Origin: Brassica napus
Taxonomy: Eukaryota > Streptophyta > Magnoliopsida > Brassicales > Brassicaceae
Assembly: GCF_020379485.1 (NCBI RefSeq)
Contig: NC_063435.1
Span: forward strand, 2,790,001 to 2,854,000
Direction of reading: 5' to 3'
DNA: 64,000 nucleotides
A program made the position numbers and the translations under genes. Shown one piece after another: positions 11,104 to 25,026 of the stretch. Under the pieces are notes generated by a model. The model was not told the origin of the DNA. It searched no databases and worked only from the letters and a program-made list of their open reading frames with translations. Numbering within the stretch: position 1 is the first letter of the stretch; every line of letters starts with the position of its first letter.

Positions 11104-12402
11104 CATCATTATATAATTTCTAATTCTATTACATATAATATAATGATCATGGATAATGATTTCACGATGAAATTCTCTCCAAAACTCTTGAATCAACGGA
11201 TAATTATGCATGTATAACATTTTCGATGGACATGCTCTTTCTACAGCAGACGACCATAACAAGTCTCTGCCCGCAGTACTCATACTCAGAATACGACTAT
11301 AACGAACGACTCTGCCTGCAATGCTCGCACTTTAAAAGCTCCGTTAAATTTTGCATCCTATAATCTATAAAAAGTTATGTTGTTTGAGATTGAAAACTCA
11401 AATCTAGCTATAGAACCTTTTAAATCTTAGCCACTAAACTACGATACTTCCACCTTTTGGCTTGAATAGACTCAAAATCGTTGTCGACCGTAACCTTCTA
11501 AAATATTCTTAGCACAAATATTAGTTTCTTCGTAATTGGTTCCAAATACACGTTACCTATCACTCATCATGCCAAAATAAAGGACCCATTTTACGTGGCG
11601 CATATTAAATAATATAATCTGACTAGCTATATGTATAAACACACACACACACACAGACACACTATAAAGATCTTGAAAGGCAGTGGAACAAGTGTCTGCA
11701 AGAAACATCAATTTTAGTGGCTTGTGTGTCAAACAATTGCTAATGCACATACAGATGCAACCAAAGGTTAAAATTAATTGTTTATTTCAATATATATGCA
11801 CGTAAACCTTATCTATTTTTTTAATATGGTTTTGACCAAAAACATGTTATTCAATATGGAAGTTTAAGCCGTATAATACGAGAAACATACATATTCAAGC
11901 TCCAAAATCTAAGAGAAGATAAGAACAACATCCTGAGTCAGATATATTTTTCCCAAACATATGGAAAAATTTCGAATTGAATACTTCATACATGACGAAA
12001 AGAATGAATAATTGGATGTAGCAGGAAGCTCTTTTTGGTTGGAAAGAGAAATGATAAATCGTGTGCTAATTTGAAGATGATTTTGTTGGGGGCTAGCTTT
12101 AGAGAGACCTCATTAAAGTTCGAATCATAAGTAAGTCCATATTGTTGCCTTAACAAGAATCATTAAACATTTACCCCTCAATTCATTTGACCACAACTAG
12201 CTTGGTCATATCCTTATGTGTATATTACCGGAGAGGGATCAAGACTGCTAAAACGTAATAAATAAAGTTGAAACAAAGAATAGTTAGTGACACCAAAAGA
12301 GAAAATGAGTATAGTTACAGAATGAAAGATAGATTGTTGGTATTCATAACTAATCGCTCGTCCAACACTACTATTTGGTATTTTTAATCTGAGTTTCAAC
12401 AA
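11104..12402. other. intergenic, no gene seen
   Basis: AT-rich sequence with a short (AC)n tract at about 11638-11656. No coding or structured RNA gene is supported. Confidence 0.4.
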
Positions 12403-12410
12403 GAGAAAAA

Positions 12411-12702
12411 AACCAAAATATCACTAAATCAAGTTTTTGTTTCCAAACTAGCACTTAAGGCTAAAAGTCACAAAAATAGCATTCAAGGGGTGGGGTTTAG
12501 GGTTTAGAATTTAGGGTTTAGGGTTTAGAGTTTAGGTTTTAGGGTTTAGAGTTGAGAAGTGAGGTTTTGGGGATAAGATTTCAAATTTTGAAAAATAAAA
12601 AAATTTAAATTTTTCAAAAGATAAAATGCTATTTTGGTCATTTTAGTTGTTGAGTGCTATTTTTGTGATATAAACTTAGAAAGGTGCTATTTTGGAGATT
12701 TG
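12411..12702. mobile_element. MITE with inverted ends and an internal telomere-like tract
   Basis: The left end (ccaaaatatcac, cacaaaaatagcatt) and the right end (the inverse of aaatagcactca and ccaaaatagcac) form imperfect terminal inverted repeats. In between is a TTTAGGG-rich stretch. No clear target-site duplication was found, so the ends are approximate. Confidence 0.6.
12491..12554 (+). repeat. telomere-like (TTTAGGG)n degenerate array
   Basis: About nine copies of ttTagGG-type heptamers with substitutions lie inside the MITE at 12411-12702. A shorter CCCTAAA-type stretch occurs in the Mutator-type MITE at 52967-53491, so this looks like a feature of such elements, not a former telomere. 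Confidence 0.8.
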
Positions 12703-15700
12703 ACATTTCAATAATATATGTTTATTTCTCGAGTTTGAATAATATTAAATGAATTGCGACTTAATATGTGTATTAGTTTTATAGTTTATATCTGCATTCA
12801 AATTTTCATTAGATAGAGAAATTTACGCTCAATTATGTTTATTATTTTGCATGCTTCAGATAATTTAATGATATAAATTATGTTAAAATGTGGTATGGTT
12901 TCTGATTCTTTATATTTTTTTTGCTAGTATATGGTTTCATTAGATACTTGATTTAGGTTCAAATGAAAAGATTTATGGACATTAAACACTCTTATAATTG
13001 TCCACTACCAATGACAACCCTGATCACTGCAGACTTACACATTAACCAGCCGCCATTTAATTATTCATAGTAAATTGTATGCTTATCGTCCAATATACAG
13101 TATTGTTAAGAAATCAGGATCAAGTAAGATTATGCTTAAAGTCAACTTATTCATCCAGTAAATCTATGGAGCTAGATTCACAAATATATCATTGCAACTA
13201 TAGGCGTTTTATTAATAATAATTTACCGGTAAAAGCATCTGAATCGGATGGTTATTATTATTAACCGGTTTTTTAGTTTATCAGGTTTTACTTCAATTAC
13301 AAATGTCTTATATGTTTGTTAGATCGTTGGTTCAGAAATTTGTCGGGCGGGAACTTATCGAATTAACGGAAAAACAAACTACTACCAAATAAAAAATGCT
13401 CAGGCGTGGCAACTTGCTAATTATATATTTTCCCTTTACAATTTTATTAGGAAGGAATGAAATGAATGCTTCATTACGTGATACCAAAAGTGCCCTTTCA
13501 ACATCATTTCTATTCTCCATGCAATTTGATGTCTAACTCTGTATTCCGGCATTATCATTATCCATTATTTTTTGCATGAATTATATATAATCTGCCAAAA
13601 ATTATCATTAGAAATGCATGTACTAAACCCTTTTTTTCAAAAAAAAAAAAAATCCATGTACTTGTGACTTGTGGGAATCACCTCCAATTCCAGTAGTTTA
13701 CTCTTGGTTGACTCCATTGCTATATATAATATATATCAGGTCAAAAACTCAAAGGTTAACTGATAAATTATAAATTTAATCATATTATCTGAATTACTTG
13801 AATTTGAACCTGAACCTAATAATAAATTTGGAGGATCCCCCGACATCAACACCTAAATAGATGAACTATTTGAGTCTCACCTAACTATTCAATCATGTAC
13901 CTGATATACATAGACCTCATTTCATGCACATTAATAAATCATCCTAATTAAATATCTAATATCTTTCCATCTAGTTATGCCATTTTTAAACAGTATTACA
14001 AAAACAGTTATCCCATAAAAGAGCAAAAACTAAGCAAGGCATGAATTCATTGACTTGAGCAGACGATAACCTTTTGATAAATGCTTCTACTTAATTTGGT
14101 AGACTAAACTATGATGATTATTACATAGTCACCAATATACGAGTTCATAGGTAAAAAGGATTTGGGACCAGATAGTTTGTCTATAGCTTTATATTCTAAA
14201 AAAGAAAAGTAATCGATTGGTCTTAATGCTTAAAATTTCTTCCTCGTTACTATAGATGGTATTCTTAGCTTTTAATTTAAGTTAGTTTTTTTCCAAAAAT
14301 TACCACAGTTATAAACTTATAAACTGAACCGTAGTATAATATAAACAAATAAACGATTGATTGGGTTGTGATAATTAGAATATAAAAGTTATACAATTAT
14401 GGTAGTCGACGTGGAGTAGTGTTGATATGACTGTATCTTATATAAACCAATCATGGGTTAATTTTCTTAGATATATTTATGTTGAAAAACAAAAAAAACT
14501 CTCAATATCTTATGTGTCAAGCATGATTAAGGACATCAGATTTGTAAAGAAACCCGCATAGTTTGGACTAAACTTTTAATCAACAAATAAAGTTTTGGAC
14601 TAAACTAAAATACCATAGTAACCAAAACCAGCCGAACTGCTGACACCTAATGGAATAACATGAATGGAATGTAGAGAAAAACATGAAATATGGGTTGATG
14701 ATTATCCTACCACAGGGAGGAAATGTTTTAGGGTAGCAGCGCAGTAAGAATTATGACCACAATCCCACGTATAGAGAGCTGCACGCGCACCCACCAATCT
14801 TCTCTCTCACTAGTTTCTTCCATCACTCCCACTCCCACACCCACACATACTTATTTACTATTAACCAACCAATTAATTAACAAAATTTAAAAGAGAATAT
14901 TCCACCCATACTATAGTTACACGATAAACAAAATTTGAATTCCACAAGATTAGCTATATATACAGTATTACTTTTTGAAACTAAACTAAGTTATATTGTA
15001 ACGATTGACCGGCTACGGCTAATGAATTTTCCACGCTTACTCACTCGGTTTATGTGCTTCATATGTGTGCAGGGCGGTATATTAATGGAGGCTTCTAAGA
15101 CTTATTTATTAACTATGTAATCAACTACATGACATTTCTTTGTGTTTTGGTTCCATTCACACAATATGGTAAATCATTTGATAGGTTAATTATCTTTTTA
15201 CTACTTAAATTCAAACGCGCTTAACTCTTGAGTTATTTCTAACAAAATGTATTAATCCATTGTTATAGAAAGTTTTCTCTAACAAAATGTATATATTTCA
15301 AGACTTGTTCTACATTTTTGTAGAGTATTGATTAACTCTGAAATAAAATTAACTAATAATCAAATTTATTTTCATACAATATTTGTTCTTGGCCATAGTT
15401 TTCCGTGGGATATTTATTAACCGTTTATTTGAGATGGTTCAAATCATCTGATCGATTTAGTTTGTAGAGAATGCAACAATTTTCCGGTCCCAAGACGGTT
15501 AATATAATAAAAAAAATTTAAACATCGGACTGGATTTTTTTTAATTATTTTTCCATTAACGAGTGTTTATGTAAGGTTCTGAATGCATTTACGTTTACAA
15601 ACCTACATTTCTTAGCATTATTGTTTAATAATGCATGTATTAATTCGTTTTTGTGGGCAAACTGTTTTTGTAATCAATTCTTTTTGTTTTAGCATTCACG

Positions 15701-18700
15701 ATATTTAGTGGTTTTGGGTTAACACATCATGTTTGTTTGCTTTTGAAATTGAGGTAGTGAAAGTCCTTGGAGCAATGGATCTAAACTTCGAAGACATTGT
15801 ATCATAAAAAGGTCAATCACGGATATCCATTATATAACTGTACCACGTGACTTAATTCATCTTACACATATAATAATAATATAAAGGAGATGTCTAAGAT
15901 TTTCTGTTAAAAAAAACATTCTCCACAAAATCTATTCTCTCTTTTTAAAGCCGCGTGCTGTATTTTTTTATTCCCTTAAATGCTAATCTATTCAGGTCTG
16001 GGTTAACAATTCTTTTTCAAGTTTCGAAGTATACTTCTCCTTCTTCTTCTTTTAAGAAAAAGGGTTATTAATTAGAAGTATACTACTATAAATCACCAAA
16101 ACGGCTAAGTTATACTTCCTCCATTTAAAAAAATATACGTTTTGTGATTCTCACATATTAAAAAGCATAACAAAATTTGACAACATAACTTTTGAAAATT
16201 AAAAGTTCAAACCAACCAAAAAAAAATATGGGCATTGGTGTTTGTATCTAACCCTAAATTGTTATGGCTACCTAGCTCGATTAGGCAACACAATAATTCA
16301 TAGAAAATTAATCGAAAGTAGTATGTTCTAATTTAGATGATCTCGAAGATGATTTGGAAGTTGAAGATAGTCAAATTAATCTTATTATCCTCTTTTTCGA
16401 GCGTTTATATGACCTTTTCAGGAGTTGTACTTTTTTCTTTGTAAACAATCTTTTCTTGCGCAATAAATTGAACATTCCCCAAAAAAACCTATTGCTTTGA
16501 CCCCTAAAAGAATTACTGTCAAAAAGTTGACGCATGATATATTTAGGTACGAGTCTTCTTCTTCGTCTCAATATATATTGTGGGGCCAGCAATTTGGTGG
16601 GAACCGTCGACGTGGAAAAGGACCCACATAAGAGTTGAGATTCTTACAGCATCATTGGAAATGCGCCCTAAGCCGACGACAAAAGAGGAAAGTAGGCCCA
16701 TGACTTATGAATTCAATTCTTAAGACATTGACATGTGAACCATGGTGGCCCTACTCAAGTCACTCTTGTTGGTGACAACTACGCTTATGTTTGGTACGTT
16801 TGTTGTTTCTTTGACAATATATTTTCTTTTTATAAAATCAATATTATTTTTATCGAAATTGATCTAAGTAATTGACGGAAAACCAAAATTACGCGTATTA
16901 GGAATTTGTTATATGTGGTAATTTTATATTACGATTTTTATATATATTGGATGTTTAGCCTAAAAATATAAAGCATATATATACAGTTCTAACTAAACAC
17001 ACATATTATATATATAACGGGTCCTTATATATAACTGCAATTTATATTTTTTAAAATTGGCCTTAGCCATCAGTCACGATTTATTGCACACATTTGATGA
17101 AAAAGCTATAGGCGGAGGCAGCAAAAAATTTTAGAGGGGTCAAATTGGTAACAAATGTTTTTTCTATGGGTCAATAAGCCAAATTCATCATATTTCTTTT
17201 GGGAACAGAAGTAAAAAAAAAACTTTTTTGCACAAAATCACATGGGTCATTTGACCCTCTGATATCACCTTGGCTCCGCCATCACATTCTAACCGCACAT
17301 AGTTAAAAGAAAATATCGCTCTGAAAAGTTAGTTATTTTTTTGTTAATGTGATTAGTTCTAGATGATAAACTATGTTCGAGGTCAGATTTTCTTTTTAAC
17401 TTTGGAACCCCGAACAAAAAAAAGTATTTAAATTATCTTAGTTGATATTACCCCAAAAAAAACCCCAAACCAAATTTTATAGTCTGAAGGTTGCGACCAA
17501 GGTGACTTTAAGACACATCAAATCATCAGGTAAAAACATTTTTCATCTCTTTTTTTTTCTCTATGTTTTCTTTGCTGTATGCTTTACGGCCAAACTGAAA
17601 AAGAAACAACAGAAATAGATGATCATATGTTAATGGGACTTCAATCCAACTCAAAGAATTTTATAAAATGACACTCTAAGTAACTTTCGATGGTTTAAGC
17701 ATGATTGTTAGTAGATTAAAAATAGTATAGTAATTACGTTCTCTTTAGCCATCTACATATGTGAGAGTGCATATATAACAAAAAAAAAGAAGAAGCAAAT
17801 TCGCTTACAAAGATAAGAATTATAAAACATTACCAAGACATCCAAATGACCATGATTCAACCGTCATATATGATATATATCAAAAGAAAATTAATAAAAA
17901 AAACAAAACTGGACATATTTTTCAATTGAAATTTTTTGAACTATAGAAGTGTAAGCTAATATTGTTAGTTATTAGTAAATGGAGCGTAAAATAAAAATGA
18001 GAGTAGATGAAGCTGGTTCTAATGAGGATAAATTGAGTGCCACTGTATCATGCGCATACAAGTTTATATTCAATAATAATTAAGCAAAGAGCCCCACTCT
18101 CTTTTAGACACCTTAATACATCACTATCTCATGTTGTGCTCCCAACAATCTTTCTCATTATCTTTATTAATAAGTTTTTTTGCTCGTCAATATTAATCTC
18201 CAAGGAAAGATGAAAAAAAAGAAGCGCATCTGGAGAACGGAGACAGTGCATGCGTAATAAGATCAAGAGTTTAAGATGTGTCTCGAGTCCAAAAACCAAA
18301 TCCACGATCAATCTCGATATCCGATTGTGTTACTATTTGGTTTTGAAATCTATATAATAGTCAGAGTACGTACTTGTGTCTTAGGCATCTTAGCAAAGAA
18401 ATAATTAAGTACTTGTATAGTTTTCTTATGAGCTTGTTGGGTACATATAAGGCAATTTATTATTCGATGCAAATGATTCCTCGTGCCTCTTATGCTATAT
18501 GTTTTCCTTTCTTTATTATAAACATCAGAATCCGTATTTTCAAATTTGATTATCTTTCGAGAATTAAAATAATTAAAAAATTAAGAATTAAGGACAGGAA
18601 AGAATCTGATGAACCCTTATGGTTTCACCAAGATTAATCATTCCACTGAAAGGGCTAATACATACATTATACACTCTACTTTCTTCATTATTTAATAAGT

Positions 18701-19761
18701 TTAATTGGTTTAATACTATTTGAACAAAAAAAATGGTTTGTACTCTTTTTTCTTTCTGGTAATGAAGTTTATAGGACCAAAAGTCTATATCCACAACTAT
18801 ATTTCTTTTGTTGACTTGTAGTGATTGAATGCGTACATCTACGTGTAAAATTGATTTGATTTAAGTGGTGAAACAATTAACCAAGTAATATATATATTAA
18901 ATGCATGCATATATGTCGATAATTAACATGCTTCAACCGCAGCGAACGCTCGTTATATATCATCCAAGGTCGTAGACTCTACGAACATCAAGTACATCCT
19001 TATCCTGGTACATAATTTGATTTTATAAAGTTGCCACAATAATGAGACGTGCTTGCGTAAGTATGCGTCATCTCGTTGGCATATTGTGCAAATCCAACAA
19101 GACATATTATTATATGCGACACCTTTGTAATGGAGAGACTTTCAAGAGATTTGGTTCAGTCTCTTTTTTTTTTTAATACGATAGCTGATGATGAGAGAAG
19201 GGTGAAGCATGGAGGCCATCATGTTCCCTCTTCCCCGAGCCCTCCGTCCACTTCAAAAGGTGTCTGATTCTCTCTTTTGAAGTTACTTCATGTATAGTTT
19301 AGCACATTCTAGATATTTTTTTGACGTCTGTTTAGTACATTATAGATTTCATGTATAGTTTACTAATGAAACACGCACATTTTACACTCCGTTAATTGAT
19401 ACTAAGATTAATATCTGCCATGAGAAACCATGTTACAAAAGTTCATTTTCATATAGAAAGTCCAAATATTTCCCCAACTTTGGAATATTATTTTGATAAG
19501 GAAAAGGAAGATTATGTTGCTGGGGATATGAAGAATTTGATAAGGAAATTAAGGGAAAACTGATATGACAGTGTGTCTCACAAATCCAAACTCCTATGGA
19601 ATGAAACATATGTTTGATTATAATAAATCATCTACGGCCCAATAAACAACAAATAATTAACGGGCCCAAGGCGGGAGAGATGTGAAATTTTCCTTCTATT
19701 TTTTTCGTGCACATCACAATGATTTTTGAATTATACATTGACGGATGCTATTTAAATTATA
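12703..19761. other. gene-poor AT-rich stretch
   Basis: Seven kilobases without a recognisable gene. It contains one tail-only insertion (13617-13662), a Stowaway-like left end near 16117 without a matching right end, and a hAT-like candidate at about 17110-17283 (ends ggcggag and ctccgcc, no target duplication). The open stretch near 19193-19262 encodes a Ser/Pro-rich run before a GT donor but has no identifiable family. Some genes expected between SAMDC4 and BPM in Arabidopsis are not detectable. Confidence 0.4.
13617..13662. repeat. micro-insertion flanked by 8-bp direct repeat
   Basis: catgtact at 13617-13624 and 13655-13662 bracket a 30-bp insert of mostly T and A tracts. One of the set described at 47831-50182. 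Confidence 0.55.
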
Positions 19762-20461
19762 CACGTCGAAGGTTACTCTTGGGCTATCTACTTCTACCCA
19801 GACGGCAAGAGTCCGAAGGATAACGCGTCTTACGTCTCTCTGTTCATTGCCCTCGCGAACGAGGGAACCGATGTGAGGGCTTTATTCGAGCTCACGCTTG
19901 TGGATCAGAGTGGTAATGGGAAGCACAAGGTTCATAGCCATTTCGAAAGAGCACTCGAGAAAGGACCCTATACTCTCAAGTATCGTGGAAGTGTGTGGTG
20001 AGTACTTTTCCTTTCTCTCTGTTTCTTGAAAGGTTCAAACTTGCAATAAAAGAACACATTTTTTAGTGGTTTCAGTGTTGATAATGTATCTGATGGTTGT
20101 TTGGTTCAGGGGTTACAAGCGGTTTTTCAGGAGGTCTGGTTTAGAGTCATCAGACTATCTCAAGGACAATAGTCTCTTGGTTCGTTGCTGTGTCGGTGTG
20201 GTGAAGTCGTGCACTGAGGGACCGAGGGATTACAATATCTCTGTGCCAATAGTCTCTTGGTTCCTTCTTGTTTTTATCAGCTGTGATGCAAACAGATGGG
20301 TTTGATTATCTGAAAAAAAGTTGTCCATCTCTACTAACTGAGCTATTGGAGTATGTAGCAAGGCGTAGTGAACACTCTGTTATTGCATTAGGGCATCGAA
20401 AAGAGGTATTTGCTGATGGGTGTGATGCTAATGGAAGACGAGTGAAGCAACGGTTGCATTG
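19762..20461 (+). pseudogene. BPM (MATH-BTB cullin-3 adaptor) relic, BTB region deleted
   Basis: Exon fragment 19762-19997 encodes the MATH block [14 protein letters not shown] through [24 protein letters not shown] intron leads to 20110, where [21 protein letters not shown] and [15 protein letters not shown] follow. The sequence then jumps to an intron 3' end (tatcag) and the last exon (20281-20461) with [32 protein letters not shown] and [12 protein letters not shown] proteins of the BPM1/2 kind carry these blocks, but with about 200 residues of BTB and BACK between them. Those are missing here, as is the MATH N terminus. Without BTB it cannot bind cullin 3, so it is a relic. Its place between SAMDC4 and IPT5 matches BPM1 (At5g19000). 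Confidence 0.88.
20167..20263 (+). repeat. 17-bp direct repeat at the BPM deletion junction
   Basis: caatagtctcttggttc occurs at 20167-20183 within the MATH exon and again at 20247-20263, exactly where the coding sequence breaks off. The second copy looks like template-copied filler at the deletion joint. Confidence 0.75.
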
Positions 20462-23400
20462 AGCAGATTTGTGCATTGTATCATCTCTAATGGAGGATCT
20501 GAAACTATCTGATCCAGCAATTATTTTTCAATACTTTCTATTAAAAGCAAAGATCCAATGAAATTTGGTGACTGATCTTGGTGTTTATCGGAGTAATCGT
20601 TGAGACTTATTAAATAATAGGAATTTGAAGGGAATATAGATTACAACGTGAAAGACAAAGGTAGCAATTCTGTGAAGTCAAATAACATGGCAGGATCTTA
20701 CTTCCCACCCTTGTTCCTCACATCTAGTTCTTAAGCCATATCTGGCTCGTCATGTTATGGCTGACTCCTTGGCTTGGCTTGGCTTGGCTTCTCTCTTAGC
20801 TCTCTCTGAGACGTGATGTGGCTAAGCTTCTTCTTCTATACAAGAACACGAGACGACCACAACCAACGTCCACTTGGCCGTAGTGGTAAAGAGAGCCCTA
20901 ATACCTTTTAACAAATGTAAAGGTGAAAACACTTTTTTTTCATTAAAAAAAAACACGAAACGACTAAAGTGCAGACGCGTTATCGATTCACCTTCACGAG
21001 CCACTTGTCTCACTCGCTTTTATGTGAGCCCATACAAAAGGTCCATACATAAACAAGCCCACTAAAAAGCCTTTAAATTACCCAAAACAAATCAATCACA
21101 CTAGACCACTGAAGGCTGACCACTTAACATCTCTTGTTGGCACCTCATCTCCGATGATTTGCACAACAACTTCTTTGCTTTTCCTTCTTCTCTCCCGTAT
21201 GACCTCTCCTCTGCTTCAGTCTCGTTTGCAATTGAACACACAAGTTGATAATAATGGGGCTTGTTTAGTTTGGACTTTTAGTTTCGCTCCATTTATATAC
21301 TAGTTAAGCTTAACTGGCAATTCGAGCCTAGCTGTCCACCCATATAAAGCATATAAAGGTTTCTAATTGGCAATTCAAACTATGATGTAGTTTTGAATTG
21401 CTATCATTATTAAGATGTGAAAAAATATACCAAGTATCTATACTTTCGCATCATTTTCTTGGGAGAAGTGATCTGTTTTATCATGCACCTCTCCTTAAGG
21501 AGTGTTTCCTCTCCAAACGTTTAATGAAGGTGTATGTCCATATTTATAACCGTTTTGCTATCTTGTGTAGTGGTTCGTTTATGATTTAAAAATGCAACGA
21601 ATTTTGTTTTAAGGATATTTTGAAGTGTGGATTGGGTATCAATATCACAATTTAAAGTTACTATCTCTCAAGTTATGGTGTTGCTAGGAATTTTGTTTTG
21701 AAGCATTCTAATTTTTTGTAAGTTTGCTCTCAATTTTTTTGGTCTAAATATTAAGATTGCTGTCAGTTTATTTTAGATGTTTTTGTACATCAATTGTTTA
21801 TGCTTTATTGTATGTCGTGTAGAGTTTGGTTATCTTCCATAGTCCAAGTTCTCGAGTTGTGTAATGCGTTAAAAAAAGCTATCTACACTTTAGTTTATGA
21901 GTAGGTAATCAATTGCACAGTTTGCACCAGCCTAAAATATCAAATTGTAGTAACTAATGATGTTATTTTCAGTTTTAAAAACTGTTTTGTTTGATATTTG
22001 TAAAGAATTCTTGTTGGTTTCAACTTTTTTATGTCAACTATTGTCTAGTAAGTACACTCAAGTTAATGGTTTGATTGTAATATCTAACAACTTTAAGGTT
22101 ATTCTAAGTTCTTAATATATTCTGTGGACGATAGAAACACTTAGAAATCCTTTTAATATATCAGCAAACTTTGCTCTTTATCACTTTTTAATTTTATACG
22201 GGGAATTCATAACTAACAGAAGAGGAAAATGTACGTTCAATGTATATAGAATCTAACAACTAGGGAGAAAAAAATCTTGCAAGATATTGGTTGGCAAATA
22301 AAATCTTGAACAATTTAGAATTAAGGAAAAATCTTCGGAGATAGGAAACTGAAATTAGATATGGTTTATTGGAATTTTTTGGAACAAATATTAGTATTTA
22401 GATTAGGTTCTTCTTGCTATAACAAATATTTTATATAACATTTATCTTATGTTATATTAAATCGAATTTCATTTTCATATAACCGATGTATCTTACAATG
22501 ATAAATCATTAATATAAAAATAAAAAATACTTATATATTCGGTAAGATTTTCATTATAACCTGTGTGTCTATAAAAAGTAAATCAGTTAACCTTAAAAGT
22601 TAAAAGCCAAATTAAATACTTATACGTATAGTAAATTTATTCATTCTAAAAAATTTCAATGACTTAGTCATACAATTAAATTTTTGTTCGATTTTCTTCA
22701 AATCATATCAAAACTTATGAATTCATTTGATCATGAATATATAAAAAAGAATGACTAAATATTTTTGGACTCACAAAATATTACATACTAACATCTGTTT
22801 AGAGTTGGTAAGAGATCAAACTGATCCACTCAAAATATGCATACCCACATATTTGTCAATTTCAGTAACGATAGAAATGTTTTAATCCAGTGTTTATTTT
22901 TATGTTAAAAAGGTACTTAGTGACTATTGTATAACTCTATATTTAATATATCGGAAATGCATGCATCCATATATTAATTTTCACTAGTCCTCTTGTCCAT
23001 TAAAAAGCTCTTGAACTGGTCAATGGTTAAGATTTGTCCTCGCTATTTTAGCATGCCTAAATTCACCTTGATTTTTCATAATTACACGATAACTGCATAC
23101 TTCAACCAATACCAAATGAGAATAAAGATTAACAACTTCTCTAATAAAGATAGTTAACCATTAATTAACCATATGTAGCCCATAACTTTGTCCCTAAATT
23201 TTAAAAGTTGATGAGACTAGACGGACTAATGCATGCATCTTTCAAATTATTATTCAATAAATAATTCATACAAAGCATGGCTCTAGTGACTGATATAAAA
23301 GTACATAAAATGAATATATGTTACTTTGATGGTGAAATATTCTTCACATAGTTTAATTATTTAACTTTAATATTATTATAATATTAATTAAATCAGAACC

Positions 23401-24321
23401 TTGAATCGGTCACAATTGTACAAGTAGTCTAGTAGTTTCTAATGATTTTTCTTTCTTTTACAGTTTCCCATGTCTTATTCTCTTTCTTTTTCTGTTAATG
23501 GTTAGATACTCTAACAAATACCAGCAGTGGTGATGGCTTTAACTTAAACAAAACTGAGTTATTTAATATATCACTTCAACTAAAATAAACCATATACAGA
23601 ATACACACATGGATTCACCTGATATTGAGTTGTTATCCTTTGACGACACGCATTGATTTGTAAGATACGTTAAGTAATAATTTAAATATTGGAATATATA
23701 TTATGCTATGAAAACAGCTTGTGGGTTGTGGCTCGAATACATCTAACGTGTAGACAGAGCTAATAATAGAGGCGTTCCAAAATTTTAAACAACTTGCCTA
23801 ATGGGAATAGTTTTTGACATCCATCGCACATTTTGGTCCAATTATTATAAACTTACGATATTAATACTGTCTAACAAACGCAATATAGTTATGAAAAAAT
23901 AACAAATAATACTTTGTATATTGGTAGAGTAATGTACTCACGCGTATTCTTAAACTATATTTGTCGTTAGCAGAACTAACATTTTTCATGTTTGAGTTTT
24001 AATTCATGCAACTGCTAAAGCATGAATATTGTCTCTTTCAAGTCATATTTAATAAGGTGTCATTAAACCAACATTATTCAGCAATTTATCTCATATCTCC
24101 TAATACATAACGTAAACACGAAAGAACTCTTAAAACATTCATAACAAAGTGTATGAATACACACCATACATGTTGCTTTGTAATTGACATATGATTTACC
24201 AAATTGAAATGAAAAATCACACTCTTGAAGTATTACAAATGGGAGTACATGCTTGTTTGTTTGAGATGGACAAGGGGTGCATGGCGGTGGGTGGTGGGTA
24301 GTGGCCAGTGGGCAATCTCTT

Positions 24322-24370
<49 letters not shown>

Positions 24371-25026
24371 TCTTGTTCTTGTTCTCGTTGGACAAAAACT
24401 GATGATGTAAATTCATTTATAATTTGTTAACATAATCGCAATTTAGAAATTTACATACGTCTTATCCAGCATGGATTTCATCAGCAACCCGCCAGAATTA
24501 TTATGAACTACTACTAATAATAATCACTTCACAACAGAGATCCTTTATAAACTACTAATAATAATCACTTCACAACCGTTTGATTGAATTATTTAACCAC
24601 ATCTTAGAAGACCTAACACATATCGGACGGCAACCCGCCGTCAAAAATGGGGTCCATGTTCAACAAAACCGCGTTGACCAACGACATCTGGTTGTCTTAA
24701 GACTCTAAACTGATAACTCTAACCTAATCCACCGTGTAACCGTACACTAAACCGCACCACATCCTAGGTAAGTACCATACCGGAACAAAAGGGAAACCTG
24801 TCAGCATCCACTCAAAACTGATTCCGTTAACCGCAACACACTTCTAACAATAAGTAACATAAAGGTCATCTGCTCCGACAGCGACCCATCTTGCGACGTG
24901 GCATTATCGTAACTATTTTTTAACCAATATCACCACGTGGCATTATTTTGTCTCTTTTATTTCTTGAACTTCCCTCTCTTTTTTTCAGCATATAGATTGT
25001 TCGGTTCTTGTTATGTTCTTTCTTTT
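20462..25026. other. gene-poor intergenic stretch between BPM relic and IPT5
   Basis: AT-rich, no supported gene. It contains a short (CTTGG)n run at about 20768-20788 and a long (AT)n tract at 24328-24368. The last few hundred bases are the 3' flank of the isopentenyltransferase gene. Confidence 0.4.
24328..24368. repeat. (AT)n microsatellite
   Basis: About twenty uninterrupted AT units. Confidence 0.95.

Noticed and set aside
12491..12554. Ancient telomere fusion
   Set aside because: The array is short, degenerate and lies inside a MITE with inverted ends.
17110..17283. hAT-like element
   Set aside because: Ends are only partly inverted and no 8-bp duplication is visible; mentioned only as a candidate.
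19193..19262. Pro/Ser-rich open stretch resembling secreted signalling peptides (CLE/IDA-like)
   Set aside because: VPSSPSPP lacks the conserved residues of either family and there is no signal peptide.
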